The notes below the pieces were generated by a model, which had not been told where the DNA came from, did no database searches, and saw only the letters and a program-made list of their open reading frames with translations. From assembly GCA_963921305.4 (NCBI GenBank), contig CAWUEX030000002.1:2232001-2296000 (forward strand): 64,000 nt of DNA, written 5' to 3'. Shown here in pieces: positions 25,499 through 34,566 of the stretch (positions within the stretch are counted from its first letter, which is position 1; every line of letters starts with the position of its first letter). Source of the stretch: CAWUEX02 sp963921305 (lineage in GTDB: Bacteria; Pseudomonadota; Alphaproteobacteria; Rhodospirillales; Rhodospirillaceae). A program made the translations under genes and the position numbers.

Positions 25499-25518
25499 AG
25501 GGACCAGATCAGGTGCTC

Positions 25519-25827
25519 TTACTTGGCGTGTTGCGTCAGATAGGTCAGCACTTCGGCGGTTTCCTCGGCGCTGAGTTCGGCCATGCCGAACTCCTCGGTC
25601 ATGCGTTGCAGTGACGCGCGCCAGTCACGCCGGGTGTAGGTGGTGCCGCGCTGCAGTACGTGGGTCATCGAGTGGCAGTCCGCGCACACCAGATAGACGA
25701 AGTCCTTGCCCGGCCCATCGGGCATGGCGGTGAGCTCTGGATCGTCTTGGGCAAGAGCCGAATTGCCGCAAATCAGCATGCCAAGGCAAAAAACAGCAGA
25801 TTTTAGCGCTTTTGGAGTCCTCGCCAT
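25519..25827 (-). CDS. Small periplasmic mono-heme c-type cytochrome
   Basis: This 102-residue protein has a signal peptide (FCLGMLICGNSALAQ) and one heme site CADCH (about residues 48-52), followed by a helical cytochrome-c-like tail (YTRRDWRASLQRM ... EETAEVLTYLTQH). The pattern is like the small cytochrome domains of quinohemoprotein dehydrogenases. Met in the RMTEEFGM segment could be the distal ligand. The ATG at 25827 has GGAAAAG upstream; a GTG at 25848 is the alternative. It is convergent with the M24 gene. The redox partner is not evident. Confidence 0.8.
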   Translation of the reverse strand: MARTPKALKSAVFCLGMLICGNSALAQDDPELTAMPDGPGKDFVYLVCADCHSMTHVLQRGTTYTRRDWRASLQRMTEEFGMAELSAEETAEVLTYLTQHAK

Positions 25828-25971
25828 GCAACTTTTCCGGGTCTTCACGCGTTGAGTCTGTGTTAACGCCTCTTATATAGGCTTTAAGTTGAATTGACAG
25901 CGCGTTGCTGTCGCCAGTGGTCAATGTCACACTGACCCGGTTGATCACGCGCAGTTGCTTGGACTTGATCG

Positions 25972-26451
25972 ATGACCCTGAAGACCGATTTTCTCAAGGC
26001 CATTATGATCCCCGCCCTGTTTGTGGCGGCGCTGCTGCTGCCGTCAGTTGGTATAGCGCAAGAAGCGCGGGACAACCCGCCGCCGTCCGGCATCGTCGAA
26101 GAAGAACCCGAAGGCCGGCGCCTCGGCAATCTGCCGAACGACCAAATCCGCCAGTTTCAAATGCGCAAGGCCTGTGAGGATGACCTGCCCGAGTGTCTGC
26201 CGCATATCCGGGAGCAGTTGGAGCAAGAGCGCCGCAATCGCCTCTGGATGGGTGTCGGCATTGGTGGTGTTCTCCTACTCATCTACTTGCTGGCCAAGCG
26301 CGAGTCCGACCGCAAGAAAGCCTTCAACCGCCGCGAGGCGCGCCGGCATAAGAAAATCGGTGAACGTGTTGCCAAGAAGTGGCGGAAAGAGGCGCAAGAC
26401 CCATACGCGGATGCTGATCCGCTTGCGGATTCCGAGCCGGCCAAGAAATAG
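25972..26451 (+). CDS. Bitopic membrane protein of unknown function
   Basis: This 159-residue protein has an N-terminal signal (FLKAIMIPALFVAALLLPSVGIAQ), a periplasmic stretch with a Cys pair (ACEDDLPEC, a possible disulfide), one transmembrane helix (about 93-109, MGVGIGGVLLLIYLLA) and a very basic cytoplasmic tail (about 110-145, rich in Arg/Lys). No family is recognised. It is a single gene between divergent and convergent neighbours. Confidence 0.65.
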   Translation: MTLKTDFLKAIMIPALFVAALLLPSVGIAQEARDNPPPSGIVEEEPEGRRLGNLPNDQIRQFQMRKACEDDLPECLPHIREQLEQERRNRLWMGVGIGGVLLLIYLLAKRESDRKKAFNRREARRHKKIGERVAKKWRKEAQDPYADADPLADSEPAKK

Positions 26452-26474
26452 CGACGAGTTCTAGAGAGTTCGGG

Positions 26475-26744
26475 CTAGGAGATCGCCCAGCCCATCATCG
26501 CAACGCCGATCGCGCCGCCGATGACCGGCCCGACGATGCGGCCGTCTTTCAGTCCCTTCGCACCGCCCAGCACCAGCGCCAGGCCGATAATCAGCGCGGC
26601 CCAGTCGACAGGCCCGCTGACGCCTGCACCTTCGCCAACGCCAGTGAAGAAGTCGCCCAGGGCGCCGGGGATCGCGGCAAGAAAATTGCCGACCAATTCC
26701 CCCAGCCAATTGAGGATGCCGTCAGAGCTCTCGGTTTCGTCCAT
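26475..26744 (-). CDS. Small hydrophobic Gly-rich protein downstream of the TRAP genes
   Basis: This 89-residue protein has an N-terminal amphipathic helix (ILNWLGELVGNFLAAIPGAL) and a hydrophobic, Gly-rich C-terminal half with two likely membrane segments (WAALIIGLALVLGG and GPVIGGAIGVAMMGWAIS). The ATG at 26744 follows GGAAGCG. It lies 31 bp downstream of the DctM-type permease on the same strand and may be part of that operon. No known function. Confidence 0.6.
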   Translation of the reverse strand: MDETESSDGILNWLGELVGNFLAAIPGALGDFFTGVGEGAGVSGPVDWAALIIGLALVLGGAKGLKDGRIVGPVIGGAIGVAMMGWAIS

Positions 26745-26775
26745 AACGCGCTTCCGGTGCTGTTGCACCGGCCCC

Positions 26776-28083
26776 CTACATCAAGCCCATGGCCTTTGGC
26801 AGCCACAGGCACAGGGCGGGGAAGAAGGTCAGCAGCAGCAGGCGGATCAGATCGGCGAACAGGAACGGCCCGATCCCCGCGTAGACCGTGCTCAGCGGCA
26901 CGTCCTTCGCCATGCCGTGCATGACAAACACATTCAATCCGATGGGCGGAGTAATCATGCCCATTTCCATCACCACCACGTTGATCACGCCCCACCAGAT
27001 GGGGTCGTACCCCATGCCGGTGATCAGCGGGAACACGAAGGGCAGGGTGATCACCATGGCGGCGACAGTGTCGAAGATCGAGCCCAGCACGATGTACACC
27101 GCTTCCAGCAGCAGAATCACCATCAGCGGCTGCAGACCGAGGCCTTCGATGAACGTAACGATGATGTCCGGCAGGTGCGACAGCGAAATCGCGTAGGAGA
27201 AAATCGATGCGCCGATGATGATGAGATAGATCAGCGCCGTGCTGGCCGCGGTCTCTTTCAAGTTTGCGAAAAACACACTGCGGTTCAGCCGCCGGCGCAA
27301 TGCGGTGAAGCCGATGGCCACCGCCGCGCCCACCGCCGCCGCTTCGCTGACGGTGAACAGGCCGCTGTAAATACCGCCAGAGACGACGATGGCCAGGGCC
27401 ACCACGCCCCAACTCTGCCCCAGCACTTTCTTGCGTTCTTGCCAGGGCACCCGGTCTGCTGCCGGGCCGGAGTTCGGCGACAGCGTCACATAGCCCAGCA
27501 CCGCCAGCATGTAGAACGCGACGGCAATCACCGCCGGACCGAGCGCGGCGACGAACAGCGCGGTGACGAACTGCTCGGTCAGCACCGCATAGAGCACCAG
27601 CAGCACTGACGGCGGCACGATCACGCCGAGGGTCGAGCCCGCCGCGATACAGCCGGTCGATAAGCGCCGGGCGTAGCCGCGCTGTTCCATTTCCGGCAGG
27701 GCGATGCGGGTCATGGTCGCGGTGGTCGCCAGCGAGGAGCCGCACACCGCGCCGAAGCCCGCACAGGTGGCGATGGTTGCCATTGCCAGTCCGCCGCGCT
27801 TGTGGCCAAGGAAGGCTTGGGCCAGGCGGTAGAGGTCGCCGGACAGTCCTGCGGCGGCGGCGAAATTCCCCATCAGCAAAAACAGCGCAATGATCGCCAG
27901 TTCCTGGCTGGCAATTGCCGAGGACGGTTCAATGCCGAACAGCGCGATGGCCGGACCGAACCCAATCAGCACACCGGTGCCGATGAAGCCCGAGATGGCC
28001 ATGGCCACCCCGATGGGCACATGCAGGGCAATCATGACAAACATGCCTGCGACGATCAGTCCGCCAACGACAGGGGGTTCCAT
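26776..28083 (-). CDS. dctM: TRAP transporter large permease (DctM type)
   Basis: This 435-residue protein with about 12 membrane helices is of DctM family length. Characteristic stretches are GIEPSSAIASQELAIIALFL, the GFGAVCGSSLATTATMTRIA loop, GSTLGVIVPPSVLLVLYAVL and VVVMEMGMITPPIGLNVFVM. It forms the Na+-dependent channel of a TRAP uptake system for carboxylate-like solutes. It is the third gene of the minus-strand order DctP, DctQ, DctM, with 31 bp between DctQ and DctM. Confidence 0.93.
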   Translation of the reverse strand: MEPPVVGGLIVAGMFVMIALHVPIGVAMAISGFIGTGVLIGFGPAIALFGIEPSSAIASQELAIIALFLLMGNFAAAAGLSGDLYRLAQAFLGHKRGGLAMATIATCAGFGAVCGSSLATTATMTRIALPEMEQRGYARRLSTGCIAAGSTLGVIVPPSVLLVLYAVLTEQFVTALFVAALGPAVIAVAFYMLAVLGYVTLSPNSGPAADRVPWQERKKVLGQSWGVVALAIVVSGGIYSGLFTVSEAAAVGAAVAIGFTALRRRLNRSVFFANLKETAASTALIYLIIIGASIFSYAISLSHLPDIIVTFIEGLGLQPLMVILLLEAVYIVLGSIFDTVAAMVITLPFVFPLITGMGYDPIWWGVINVVVMEMGMITPPIGLNVFVMHGMAKDVPLSTVYAGIGPFLFADLIRLLLLTFFPALCLWLPKAMGLM

Positions 28084-28114
28084 GCTTTAACCTATCTACT
28101 CTCAGACCATTTCT

Positions 28115-28666
28115 TCACAGGGATTCGGATTCGTGGGCCAGCGGCACACCGGCCCGCGCCGCCTGCAGTGTGCGGCTCAACACCCATACCTGCACGCCGA
28201 CAGCGGCGTACATGATCAGACTCACCAGCGTCCACACCGGCGCGACTGGCCACTCCAGGGTCGAGGTGGTGCGTCCCGCCGCGGTGTAGTCGATGGTGAA
28301 CAAGGTGAACTGCCAGGCGGCGAGCACAAAGAAGATCAGCATGAACACTGCGCCGATCACGTCGAGCCAACTGTGCAGGCGCTGACCCAGCAACTTGCCG
28401 AGAACGCGCACGGTGACGGCATTGCCTTTTTTTAGTCCGGCGGGAAAACAACTGGCGACGACGATGGCGAAGCCCACTTCCTCAATGTCATTGAGGCCTG
28501 GGATGCGCGGCGCACCCAGGTATCTCAGGGTCACATCGACCAGGGTCATGAAGGCGATGATCACCAGCCCGGTGAAGCCGATGATGGCCATGGTGTCGAC
28601 CGCCCGGTCGAGGAGGGAGCTTGACGCCGGACCGGCATCTCCTGCGGGCGCGGTATGATCGGTCAT
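28115..28666 (-). CDS. dctQ: TRAP transporter small permease (DctQ type)
   Basis: This 183-residue protein has four membrane helices and the DctQ family pattern (VTLRYLGAPRIPGLNDIEEV, then CFPAGLKKGNAVTVRV). It couples the binding protein to the large permease. The start lies three bases after the DctP stop, showing one transcription unit. An N-terminal cytoplasmic extension of about 20 polar residues is present. Confidence 0.9.
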   Translation of the reverse strand: MTDHTAPAGDAGPASSSLLDRAVDTMAIIGFTGLVIIAFMTLVDVTLRYLGAPRIPGLNDIEEVGFAIVVASCFPAGLKKGNAVTVRVLGKLLGQRLHSWLDVIGAVFMLIFFVLAAWQFTLFTIDYTAAGRTTSTLEWPVAPVWTLVSLIMYAAVGVQVWVLSRTLQAARAGVPLAHESESL

Positions 28667-28669
28667 CGG

Positions 28670-29686
28670 CTACGATTGGCGCTCGCGGCGGCGCAGATCG
28701 GCCAGGATCTCTTCAATGGCCTTCAAGGTTTCTGCCCCGCCCGGGGTGCGCTCCGCCCAGGCCTCGGCGATGGGCTGGACGTAAGTCTGCATCTCGGCCA
28801 CGCGGTCGGCATCGGCCTCGATGAAGGTCAGGTGCTTTTCCTCGCGCAGACGCGTTGAAATCTCGCGCTGTTTGCTGTCGTATCCTCTGCCGCCCAGCAG
28901 CGCGATCACGTCGCCGCTGTTGTCATCGATGATTTTTTGCAGATCGGCGGGCAGGCTGTTCCATACGTCTTTGTTCATCAGCAGGCTGAAAGTCACCGTG
29001 CCGAGCGGCGCGGTGATCACGTAGTCGGTCTCGCGATAGGTCTGGAACGTGTTGATGGCGATCCATCCTTGGACCACACCGTCGATGGTGCCGCGGCGCA
29101 GGGCCTCGACCGCGTCCGCCGGGTGCAACGCTTCCGGCACGGCGCCCAGGCGCATCAGGAAGTCGCCTTCAAGACGCCCCGCCGAGCGGATCTTGAGCCC
29201 ATCGATTTCTTCGTAGCTGGTCACGTCGCCCAGGGTGAACAGGTTGCTCGGTTCCGCAGTCCATAGTCCCAGCACCTTGACGTCCTCGAAGCCGGTCAGC
29301 AGGCCCCGTTCATACAGGCGCCAGGCGATCAGGCTGGCTTCCGTCGACGACCGCATCTGAAACGGCAGCTCGAACACCTGCATCTGCGGAAACTGTCCCG
29401 GCGCGTAGCTCGGCTGTACCAGTCCGATTTCCGTTAGTCCCGCTTTGACGATGTCATATTGCTTGTAAGGGTTGCGCCCCAAACTGCCGCCCCAATAGGT
29501 CTCGAACTGGATGCGTCCACCCGATGCCTTGGTGACGCGCTCCATCCACGGTTCGTAAATGGTCTTCACGCTGTGGCTGAGAGGCGACAGATACGCCGAG
29601 ACGCGGATGGTGACGGTATCTTCGGCGTGGGCCGCACCTGAGATCACAAGTGCGGCTGCGGCAATTCTGAGAAACTTCAAAATCAT
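28670..29686 (-). CDS. dctP: TRAP transporter periplasmic binding protein (DctP type)
   Basis: This 338-residue protein has a signal peptide (FLRIAAAALVISGAAHA). DctP-family marks include RIQFETYWGGSLG, LKIRSAGR (the Arg that usually clamps the substrate carboxylate), ALHPADAVEALRRGTIDGVV and LLMNKDVWNSLPADLQKII. It captures an organic acid and delivers it to the DctQ/DctM pair encoded directly downstream. The neighbouring genes give no further hint of substrate. Confidence 0.93.
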   Translation of the reverse strand: MILKFLRIAAAALVISGAAHAEDTVTIRVSAYLSPLSHSVKTIYEPWMERVTKASGGRIQFETYWGGSLGRNPYKQYDIVKAGLTEIGLVQPSYAPGQFPQMQVFELPFQMRSSTEASLIAWRLYERGLLTGFEDVKVLGLWTAEPSNLFTLGDVTSYEEIDGLKIRSAGRLEGDFLMRLGAVPEALHPADAVEALRRGTIDGVVQGWIAINTFQTYRETDYVITAPLGTVTFSLLMNKDVWNSLPADLQKIIDDNSGDVIALLGGRGYDSKQREISTRLREEKHLTFIEADADRVAEMQTYVQPIAEAWAERTPGGAETLKAIEEILADLRRRERQS

Positions 29687-29767
29687 AAGAGAGTTATAAG
29701 GGGTCGCCCGGAGGCGTCCAAGGGCTATCAGGCCAAGGGCAATCAGCCCCAGAACAAACGGGAACGC

Positions 29768-30727
29768 TTAGACCTCGACCGGACGTCCGGCCACCCGGCC
29801 TTCATAGCGTTCGGCGATTTCGGCCTCTTCATCGTCCTTGCGCTGGGCCGCCGAATCGATGGCCATGCGGAACGCCTGGGCCAGTTTGTCGATCAGGTTC
29901 AATTCTTCCTGGGTCGCGGACTCGTAATGGCTGTGCATCGCCAACACGTTCTTGGCCAGCGATCCGCACAACTCCTGCAGGGATGCGTCTTTCACACTGG
30001 CAGCCATGGTTTCCGCTTCTTTCAGGATGGAGGCCAAGCCCTCCAGCATGTCGGCCACGTCGGACGTCACCAAGCCGCTGTTATAGGCATCGAGAATGTT
30101 GTCGCAGATCAGGCCCATCTTCATGCTCTGGCTCGCCAGCTGAGCCTCGACCACGTCACCAAGCGATTCTTTAATCGCTTCTTTGAGTTCCCATTCGTTG
30201 AAGGTGCGGCCGCTGACCTTCTCAAAAATGGTGTTCAACACGTTGACCCGGCGCGCGCCGGGGTGATTGAACGACTGATCTTTGCGTTCCGGGCCGATGT
30301 AATCGGATGTGGCAACAAACGGCTGGCGGTAATAGGTGATCATCCGCAGACGGTCATAAATTTTGTTCGGCTGCAACGGTCGGATGATGATGTCATCGGC
30401 ACCAGCTTCAATCGCCTTCTTGATGTTTCCGGGCTGGTTCGGCGAGATCAGCAGGCTGATGATAATAAACGGGTTGTGTCCCAGCTTGTTGAAGCGCACT
30501 TCCTTCGCCATCTCGAACACATTCGGATCAAGCGTGTCCGACAGGAGCAGTAAATCCGGCGGCACCTCCTGCATCAGCGGCTGCAGGCTATCCATGCTGG
30601 AGTGGGTGGACACGTTCTTAATGCCTTCGGCGACCAGCATGTCCCGCAATTTCTGCCGGTCATGATAGTCCTTCTCACCGACATAGACGGTGATCTCTCC
30701 GAGGTGAGCGCGATCCAGGTGATACAT
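29768..30727 (-). CDS. Degenerate receiver-domain protein with helical C-terminal domain (paralogue A)
   Basis: This 319-residue protein has a response-regulator-like fold at residues 10-130. The phospho-Asp strand reads PDLLLLSDTLD, with Ser at the position where the acceptor Asp normally sits and Asp one residue later. The conserved Lys-Pro is Arg-Pro (IIIRPL). A YIGPERK linker (about 143-149) leads to an all-helical C-terminal part of about 150 residues. A clear paralogue lies at 33.4 kb. The two bracket the AmmeMemoRadiSam genes. Phosphorylation competence is doubtful; an adaptor role is possible. Confidence 0.8.
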   Translation of the reverse strand: MYHLDRAHLGEITVYVGEKDYHDRQKLRDMLVAEGIKNVSTHSSMDSLQPLMQEVPPDLLLLSDTLDPNVFEMAKEVRFNKLGHNPFIIISLLISPNQPGNIKKAIEAGADDIIIRPLQPNKIYDRLRMITYYRQPFVATSDYIGPERKDQSFNHPGARRVNVLNTIFEKVSGRTFNEWELKEAIKESLGDVVEAQLASQSMKMGLICDNILDAYNSGLVTSDVADMLEGLASILKEAETMAASVKDASLQELCGSLAKNVLAMHSHYESATQEELNLIDKLAQAFRMAIDSAAQRKDDEEAEIAERYEGRVAGRPVEV

Positions 30728-30834
30728 AAGCGCGGTGGCGAACTGTGACCGTTAATACCAGCGTATCCACACACAGCGTGAAGAGACGCGACTATGATCC
30801 GACATAGCCAAACAAGAGGCAAGAAATCGTTAAT

Positions 30835-31419
30835 TTAGACCGGTTGCGGACCTAAACCATGTGTCGTGTAGCGCCACGCGGTGACGCCCGTCAAATCGTC
30901 ATCCGCGCTAAGCCCAGCCTTGGTCTTCAGCGCCTTCAGGAATGCCTCGGGCCGCGGCAAATCCTCCCAGACCTGAGGCAGAAACGTGCCGCGCCGGCCG
31001 GACGCGGCCAAAACCAGGCCATCTTCGCCGGGCCGCAGCTGACGCAGCAGGTCGGCCTCGTCTGAGAAGGGGAATGGTGCAAGGGGGCTGAGAAGGCTGA
31101 GCGACACAGTCAGGTCTTTCAGTTCGTCTTCTTGAACAACGGGAAAACGCGGGTCGCGCCGTGCGGCGCCGTGACAATTGTCCGCGATATTTTCAATCAG
31201 CGGTTCTTTTGCTTCGAGGCTGCCGATGCAGCCGCGCAAGCTCCCCGCCCGCTCCAAGGTTATAAAGCACGCCCCCGGCACGCAGACGTCCGGCAAGAAC
31301 GCGGTGATATCGACCGGCATCGTGTCACCGGTGCGCACAGCGTGACGCACCGCGGCGCGCGCGGTTTCCAAAAGTTGATCCGTCGTTTCAGGTAGGCCAA
31401 AGGGCAGCGCGTCTGTCAC
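30835..31419 (-). CDS. amrA: AmmeMemoRadiSam system protein A (AMMECR1 domain)
   Basis: This 194-residue AMMECR1-family protein shows FITLERAGSLRGCIGSLEA (LRGCIGS is the family signature), HGAARRDPRFPVV and TVSLSLLSPL. The function of the system (AMMECR1, Memo and radical SAM partner) is not established. The start is a GTG overlapping the TGA of amrB by four bases (GTGA, 31416-31419), proving coupled translation; no ATG is available there. Confidence 0.92.
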   Translation of the reverse strand: MTDALPFGLPETTDQLLETARAAVRHAVRTGDTMPVDITAFLPDVCVPGACFITLERAGSLRGCIGSLEAKEPLIENIADNCHGAARRDPRFPVVQEDELKDLTVSLSLLSPLAPFPFSDEADLLRQLRPGEDGLVLAASGRRGTFLPQVWEDLPRPEAFLKALKTKAGLSADDDLTGVTAWRYTTHGLGPQPV

Positions 31420-32240
31420 GACAGCGCCCAGGCGCCGTAGCCGACCACCCGGTCTGGGCTGCCTGCCGTGTCGGCTGAGTTTATGAGTGCGACCCGCTCG
31501 ACCTGCATCGCCCGCGCCGCCGCGGCCCGTAGCAACCCGGCGATGGGCCGGCAACCGCAGGCCTCTTCCGGGCTGAGGTGCGCTCCATCGAGACGTTCGA
31601 TTTTTTGCGCCGTGGCTTCATCCGTGCGTCTCGCTTCCGCGTCGGACAAAAAGTGCGACAGGTCCGAGCTGATGACGAAACGTGTTTCCGGCCCGCCCCA
31701 CAGCACCTCAATCACCTCTGCCACTTCGTCCGCCGAAGCCGCGCCGACCGCGAAGGGCACCAGCTGGAACGGGCCGAGCACGCTTTGCAACAGCGGCAGC
31801 TGGACTTCCAGGCTATGTTCCTCGGCGTGGGCCTCGTCGCTCACACATACGAAAGGAAAATGCGACACGCTGCCGATAGCGTCGTGGTCAATCTCGACCG
31901 GCCCCAGCGGCGTTGCAAATTCTTCAGCCGAGGGCACGGCCAAGCCACGCACCGCGACGCGATGGCAGGGTCCCATGACGACAACCCGACGGATGTTGCC
32001 GCGCTCCGGGCGGAACCGGGCGATGACGGAGGCGGCCGCCTGGCCGGAGTAGATGTAACCCGCATGCGGCGCGATGACGGCTTTGGGTACTGGTCGTGCG
32101 CCGTCCGGGTCTGCGGCGACAAAGCGTTCGATGGTGTGCGCGAGTTCCCGGGGATCGTCCGGATAAAACAATCCGGCCACCGCCGTGGGCCGCGTCGTAT
32201 GTGCCTCAGGTCCGGTCACGTCAAACCCACCCGGTTTCAC
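31416..32240 (-). CDS. amrB: AmmeMemoRadiSam system protein B (Memo domain)
   Basis: This 274-residue Memo-family protein is related to extradiol-dioxygenase-like enzymes. Family marks are AVAGLFYPDDPREL, VIAPHAGYIYSGQAAA, VVMGPCHRV, EEHSLEVQLPLLQ and VISSDLSHFLSD, which carry the metal-binding-type His residues. GTG at 32240 is taken as start, with a second GTG at 32219. It is divergent from amrS with a gap of about 60 bp, so the three amr genes share one control region. Confidence 0.92.
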   Translation of the reverse strand: MKPGGFDVTGPEAHTTRPTAVAGLFYPDDPRELAHTIERFVAADPDGARPVPKAVIAPHAGYIYSGQAAASVIARFRPERGNIRRVVVMGPCHRVAVRGLAVPSAEEFATPLGPVEIDHDAIGSVSHFPFVCVSDEAHAEEHSLEVQLPLLQSVLGPFQLVPFAVGAASADEVAEVIEVLWGGPETRFVISSDLSHFLSDAEARRTDEATAQKIERLDGAHLSPEEACGCRPIAGLLRAAAARAMQVERVALINSADTAGSPDRVVGYGAWALS

Positions 32241-32301
32241 AAAAATCTCAACGCCATTGTATCATAAGGCGTTTCAGCCAGAACGCGGGGTCCGGACTTT
32301 C

Positions 32302-33414
32302 ATGCCGCACCACCCCCTAGCGCCGCCGCATTTACCGCCGGAAGACCTGACCGGCGAACCGGGCCGGTATTGGCAAGAACTGGCCGACGGCCGGGTGCAA
32401 TGCGATGTGTGTCCCCGCGAATGCCGATTGCGCGAGGGGCAACGCGGCTTGTGCTTCGTCCGTGGCCGGGCGGGGGGTGGCGTCGTTTTAACGACCTACG
32501 GCCGCTCAAGTGGCTTTTGCATCGACCCCATCGAAAAGAAACCGCTTAATCATTTTCTGCCTGGCACCCCGGTGCTCAGTTTTGGCACCGCCGGCTGCAA
32601 CTTGACCTGCGCCTTTTGCCAGAACCACGACATCTCCAAGTCGCGTGAGATGGACTCGCTGATGGCCGCGGCCTCGCCGGAGGCCATCGCTGCGGCGGCC
32701 AAGGCGCAAGGCTGCCGGTCCGTCGCCTTTACCTACAACGATCCGGTGATCTTTCTTGAGTACGCGGTCGACACTGCCATGGCTTGCCGTGCCCAGGGGT
32801 TAAAATCCGTCGCCGTCACCGCCGGTTACATCAAGCCGGACGCCCGCACCGAGTTCTTTTCCCACATTGATGCCGCCAACATCGATCTCAAAGCCTTTAC
32901 GGAAGAGTTTTACCGCTCGTTGTGTTCGGCGGCGTTGGCGTCCGTGTTGGACACGATCCGCTACGTCCACGCCGAAACCGATGTCTGGCTCGAACTGACG
33001 ACGTTGCTAATCCCCGGTCAGAATGACGACGACGATGAAATCAAGGCGCTGGCAAACTGGGTGTTGTCGTCTGTCGGCCCCGACGTGCCGGTGCATTTCT
33101 CGGCCTTCCATCCCGACTACCGTATGCAGGACACGCCCGCGACGCCGCCGTCGACCCTCTTCCGCGCGGTCAAGCTCGCCCAGGCCGAAGGGTTGAATTA
33201 CGTCTACGCCGGCAACGTGCACGACCGGGCAACGGGGACCACGCGGTGCACCGGATGCGGCGCGTCTCTCATTGAGCGGGACTGGTACGAAATCACGGAT
33301 TGGGCGTTAGATGACCAAGGTGCCTGCCGGGCCTGCGGGACGTTCTGTGCGGGCGTATTCGACGGGCCGGCGGGCACCTGGGGGCGCAAGCGCCAACCGG
33401 TGCGGATCGGATAG
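32302..33414 (+). CDS. amrS: AmmeMemoRadiSam system radical SAM enzyme
   Basis: This 370-residue radical SAM protein has cluster motif CNLTCAFC (CxxxCxxC) within FGTAGCNLTCAFCQNHDIS, an N-terminal Cys group (CDVCPRECRLREGQRGLC) and a C-terminal zinc-ribbon-like group (CTGCG ... CRACGTFC). It resembles pyruvate formate-lyase activating enzymes. The family accompanies amrA and amrB; its target is unknown. The start ATG is at 32302, since the longer reading overlaps the divergent amrB gene. Confidence 0.93.
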   Translation: MPHHPLAPPHLPPEDLTGEPGRYWQELADGRVQCDVCPRECRLREGQRGLCFVRGRAGGGVVLTTYGRSSGFCIDPIEKKPLNHFLPGTPVLSFGTAGCNLTCAFCQNHDISKSREMDSLMAAASPEAIAAAAKAQGCRSVAFTYNDPVIFLEYAVDTAMACRAQGLKSVAVTAGYIKPDARTEFFSHIDAANIDLKAFTEEFYRSLCSAALASVLDTIRYVHAETDVWLELTTLLIPGQNDDDDEIKALANWVLSSVGPDVPVHFSAFHPDYRMQDTPATPPSTLFRAVKLAQAEGLNYVYAGNVHDRATGTTRCTGCGASLIERDWYEITDWALDDQGACRACGTFCAGVFDGPAGTWGRKRQPVRIG

Positions 33415-33434
33415 GCCGGATCGTGTTTTACGGT

Positions 33435-34367
33435 TTACTGGGCCGCGGCTTGGTCTGATTCGCCTTGGGAGGGCGGCGGCGGCAGGTCGGTATTCTTCTT
33501 GGCCATCTCGAATGCCTTGGTGAGCTTCTTGATCAGGCCCAGATCTTTGTCGTCCGGATTTTCGTATTTTTCGGCGAGTTCCTCGACCTGGCGGGCGAGG
33601 TCGATACACAAGGCCGCCAATTCTGACTCACCAATGCCCTTGGCGGTTTTGCTGGCGTCTTCGAGAACGCCAACCAGTACCAGGAGATTCTCCTCGACTT
33701 CCTTGGTGACGTTCTTTTCCTCGTAGGCTTTGAGGATCAAGTTGCAGACGTAGCCGAGCCGCATGCCATGGGAATCCAGCTTGGCGGCCATGACGTCGTT
33801 CATGCAATGCTCGACGCCGCGGGCCAGATCGACGGCGGTCACGCGCTTGCCTTCGAGTTTGGCTTGAAGGGTATTGATGACCCGCAGCTGGCGGATTTTC
33901 GACGGCCGGTCCGTCGATCGCCGGCGCTCTGGTCCGACGTAATCCGTCGTTGCGATGAAGGGCAGGCGGCGGGTCGCAAGCTGACTGACGCGTTCGAGCA
34001 TCGGTCCGGTGGCGACGGGTTTGATAAGCACGTCATCGGCGCCCGCCAGAATCGCTTTCTTTAGGGCGCGGTCTTCGTCCGGATTGACCATGAAGCTGAT
34101 GACGATGAACGGGTTACGGCCGATCCGGTGATGGCGGATGTCTTTGACAATCTGAAAGATGTCGGGATCCAGGTCGTCGGCGATGACCAGCAGATCCGGG
34201 GACCGTTCTTTCATCGCATTCAGCAGATCCTCGACACGGGCGAAGGTCCGGGTGCGGCGTAATCCTTCTGTACGCAGCATGGCGCGCAATCCTTCGCGCA
34301 CCTGCTCGTTGGGCTCGCCCAAGTAAATGTCGAGCTCAGCGAGCTTGTCCTTGTCGAAATTTCTCAT
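33435..34367 (-). CDS. Receiver-domain protein with helical C-terminal domain (paralogue B)
   Basis: This 310-residue paralogue of the 29.8-kb protein shares the receiver-like fold (PDLLVIADDLDPD, FIVISFMVNP, ADDVLIKPV), the YVGPERR linker and the helical C-terminal half. It keeps the Lys-Pro that paralogue A has lost, but again has a non-Asp (Ala) at the usual phospho-acceptor position followed by two Asp. The last 20 residues are Pro/Gln-rich. ATG at 34367; a GTG immediately upstream is also possible. It is convergent with amrS and lies upstream of a sensor kinase on the other strand. Confidence 0.82.
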   Translation of the reverse strand: MRNFDKDKLAELDIYLGEPNEQVREGLRAMLRTEGLRRTRTFARVEDLLNAMKERSPDLLVIADDLDPDIFQIVKDIRHHRIGRNPFIVISFMVNPDEDRALKKAILAGADDVLIKPVATGPMLERVSQLATRRLPFIATTDYVGPERRRSTDRPSKIRQLRVINTLQAKLEGKRVTAVDLARGVEHCMNDVMAAKLDSHGMRLGYVCNLILKAYEEKNVTKEVEENLLVLVGVLEDASKTAKGIGESELAALCIDLARQVEELAEKYENPDDKDLGLIKKLTKAFEMAKKNTDLPPPPSQGESDQAAAQ

Positions 34368-34544
34368 CACTCGCAGAAGCCCGTGTGTTTTATCTTTCTT
34401 GTCCTGGGAGCCGGAGGACGCCGCTCATGGCATTGAGCGGTTACAATAGCCCTAAAACCCCGTGCTTAACAGGGCCGGTTCCACTTTAAGGATTATTGAT
34501 TAAATTGATTTCGAGCCTAAAGCAACCAGTGATAGCAGGGCATT

Positions 34545-34566
34545 AAGCCCGTCCGGGCTTGTTTTT
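34545..34566 (+). terminator. Intrinsic-terminator-like hairpin upstream of the hybrid kinase
   Basis: AAGCCC GTCC GGGCTT is followed by GTTTTT. It lies on the plus strand in the 377-bp gap between a minus-strand gene and the kinase, so no annotated plus-strand gene precedes it. It could end a small RNA or act as an attenuator. Nothing else convincing is seen in 34371-34744. Confidence 0.5.

Noticed and set aside
26591..27745. A 384-codon minus-strand frame overlapping the TRAP large permease
   Set aside because: Out of frame with the clearly recognisable DctM protein; Arg-rich shadow.
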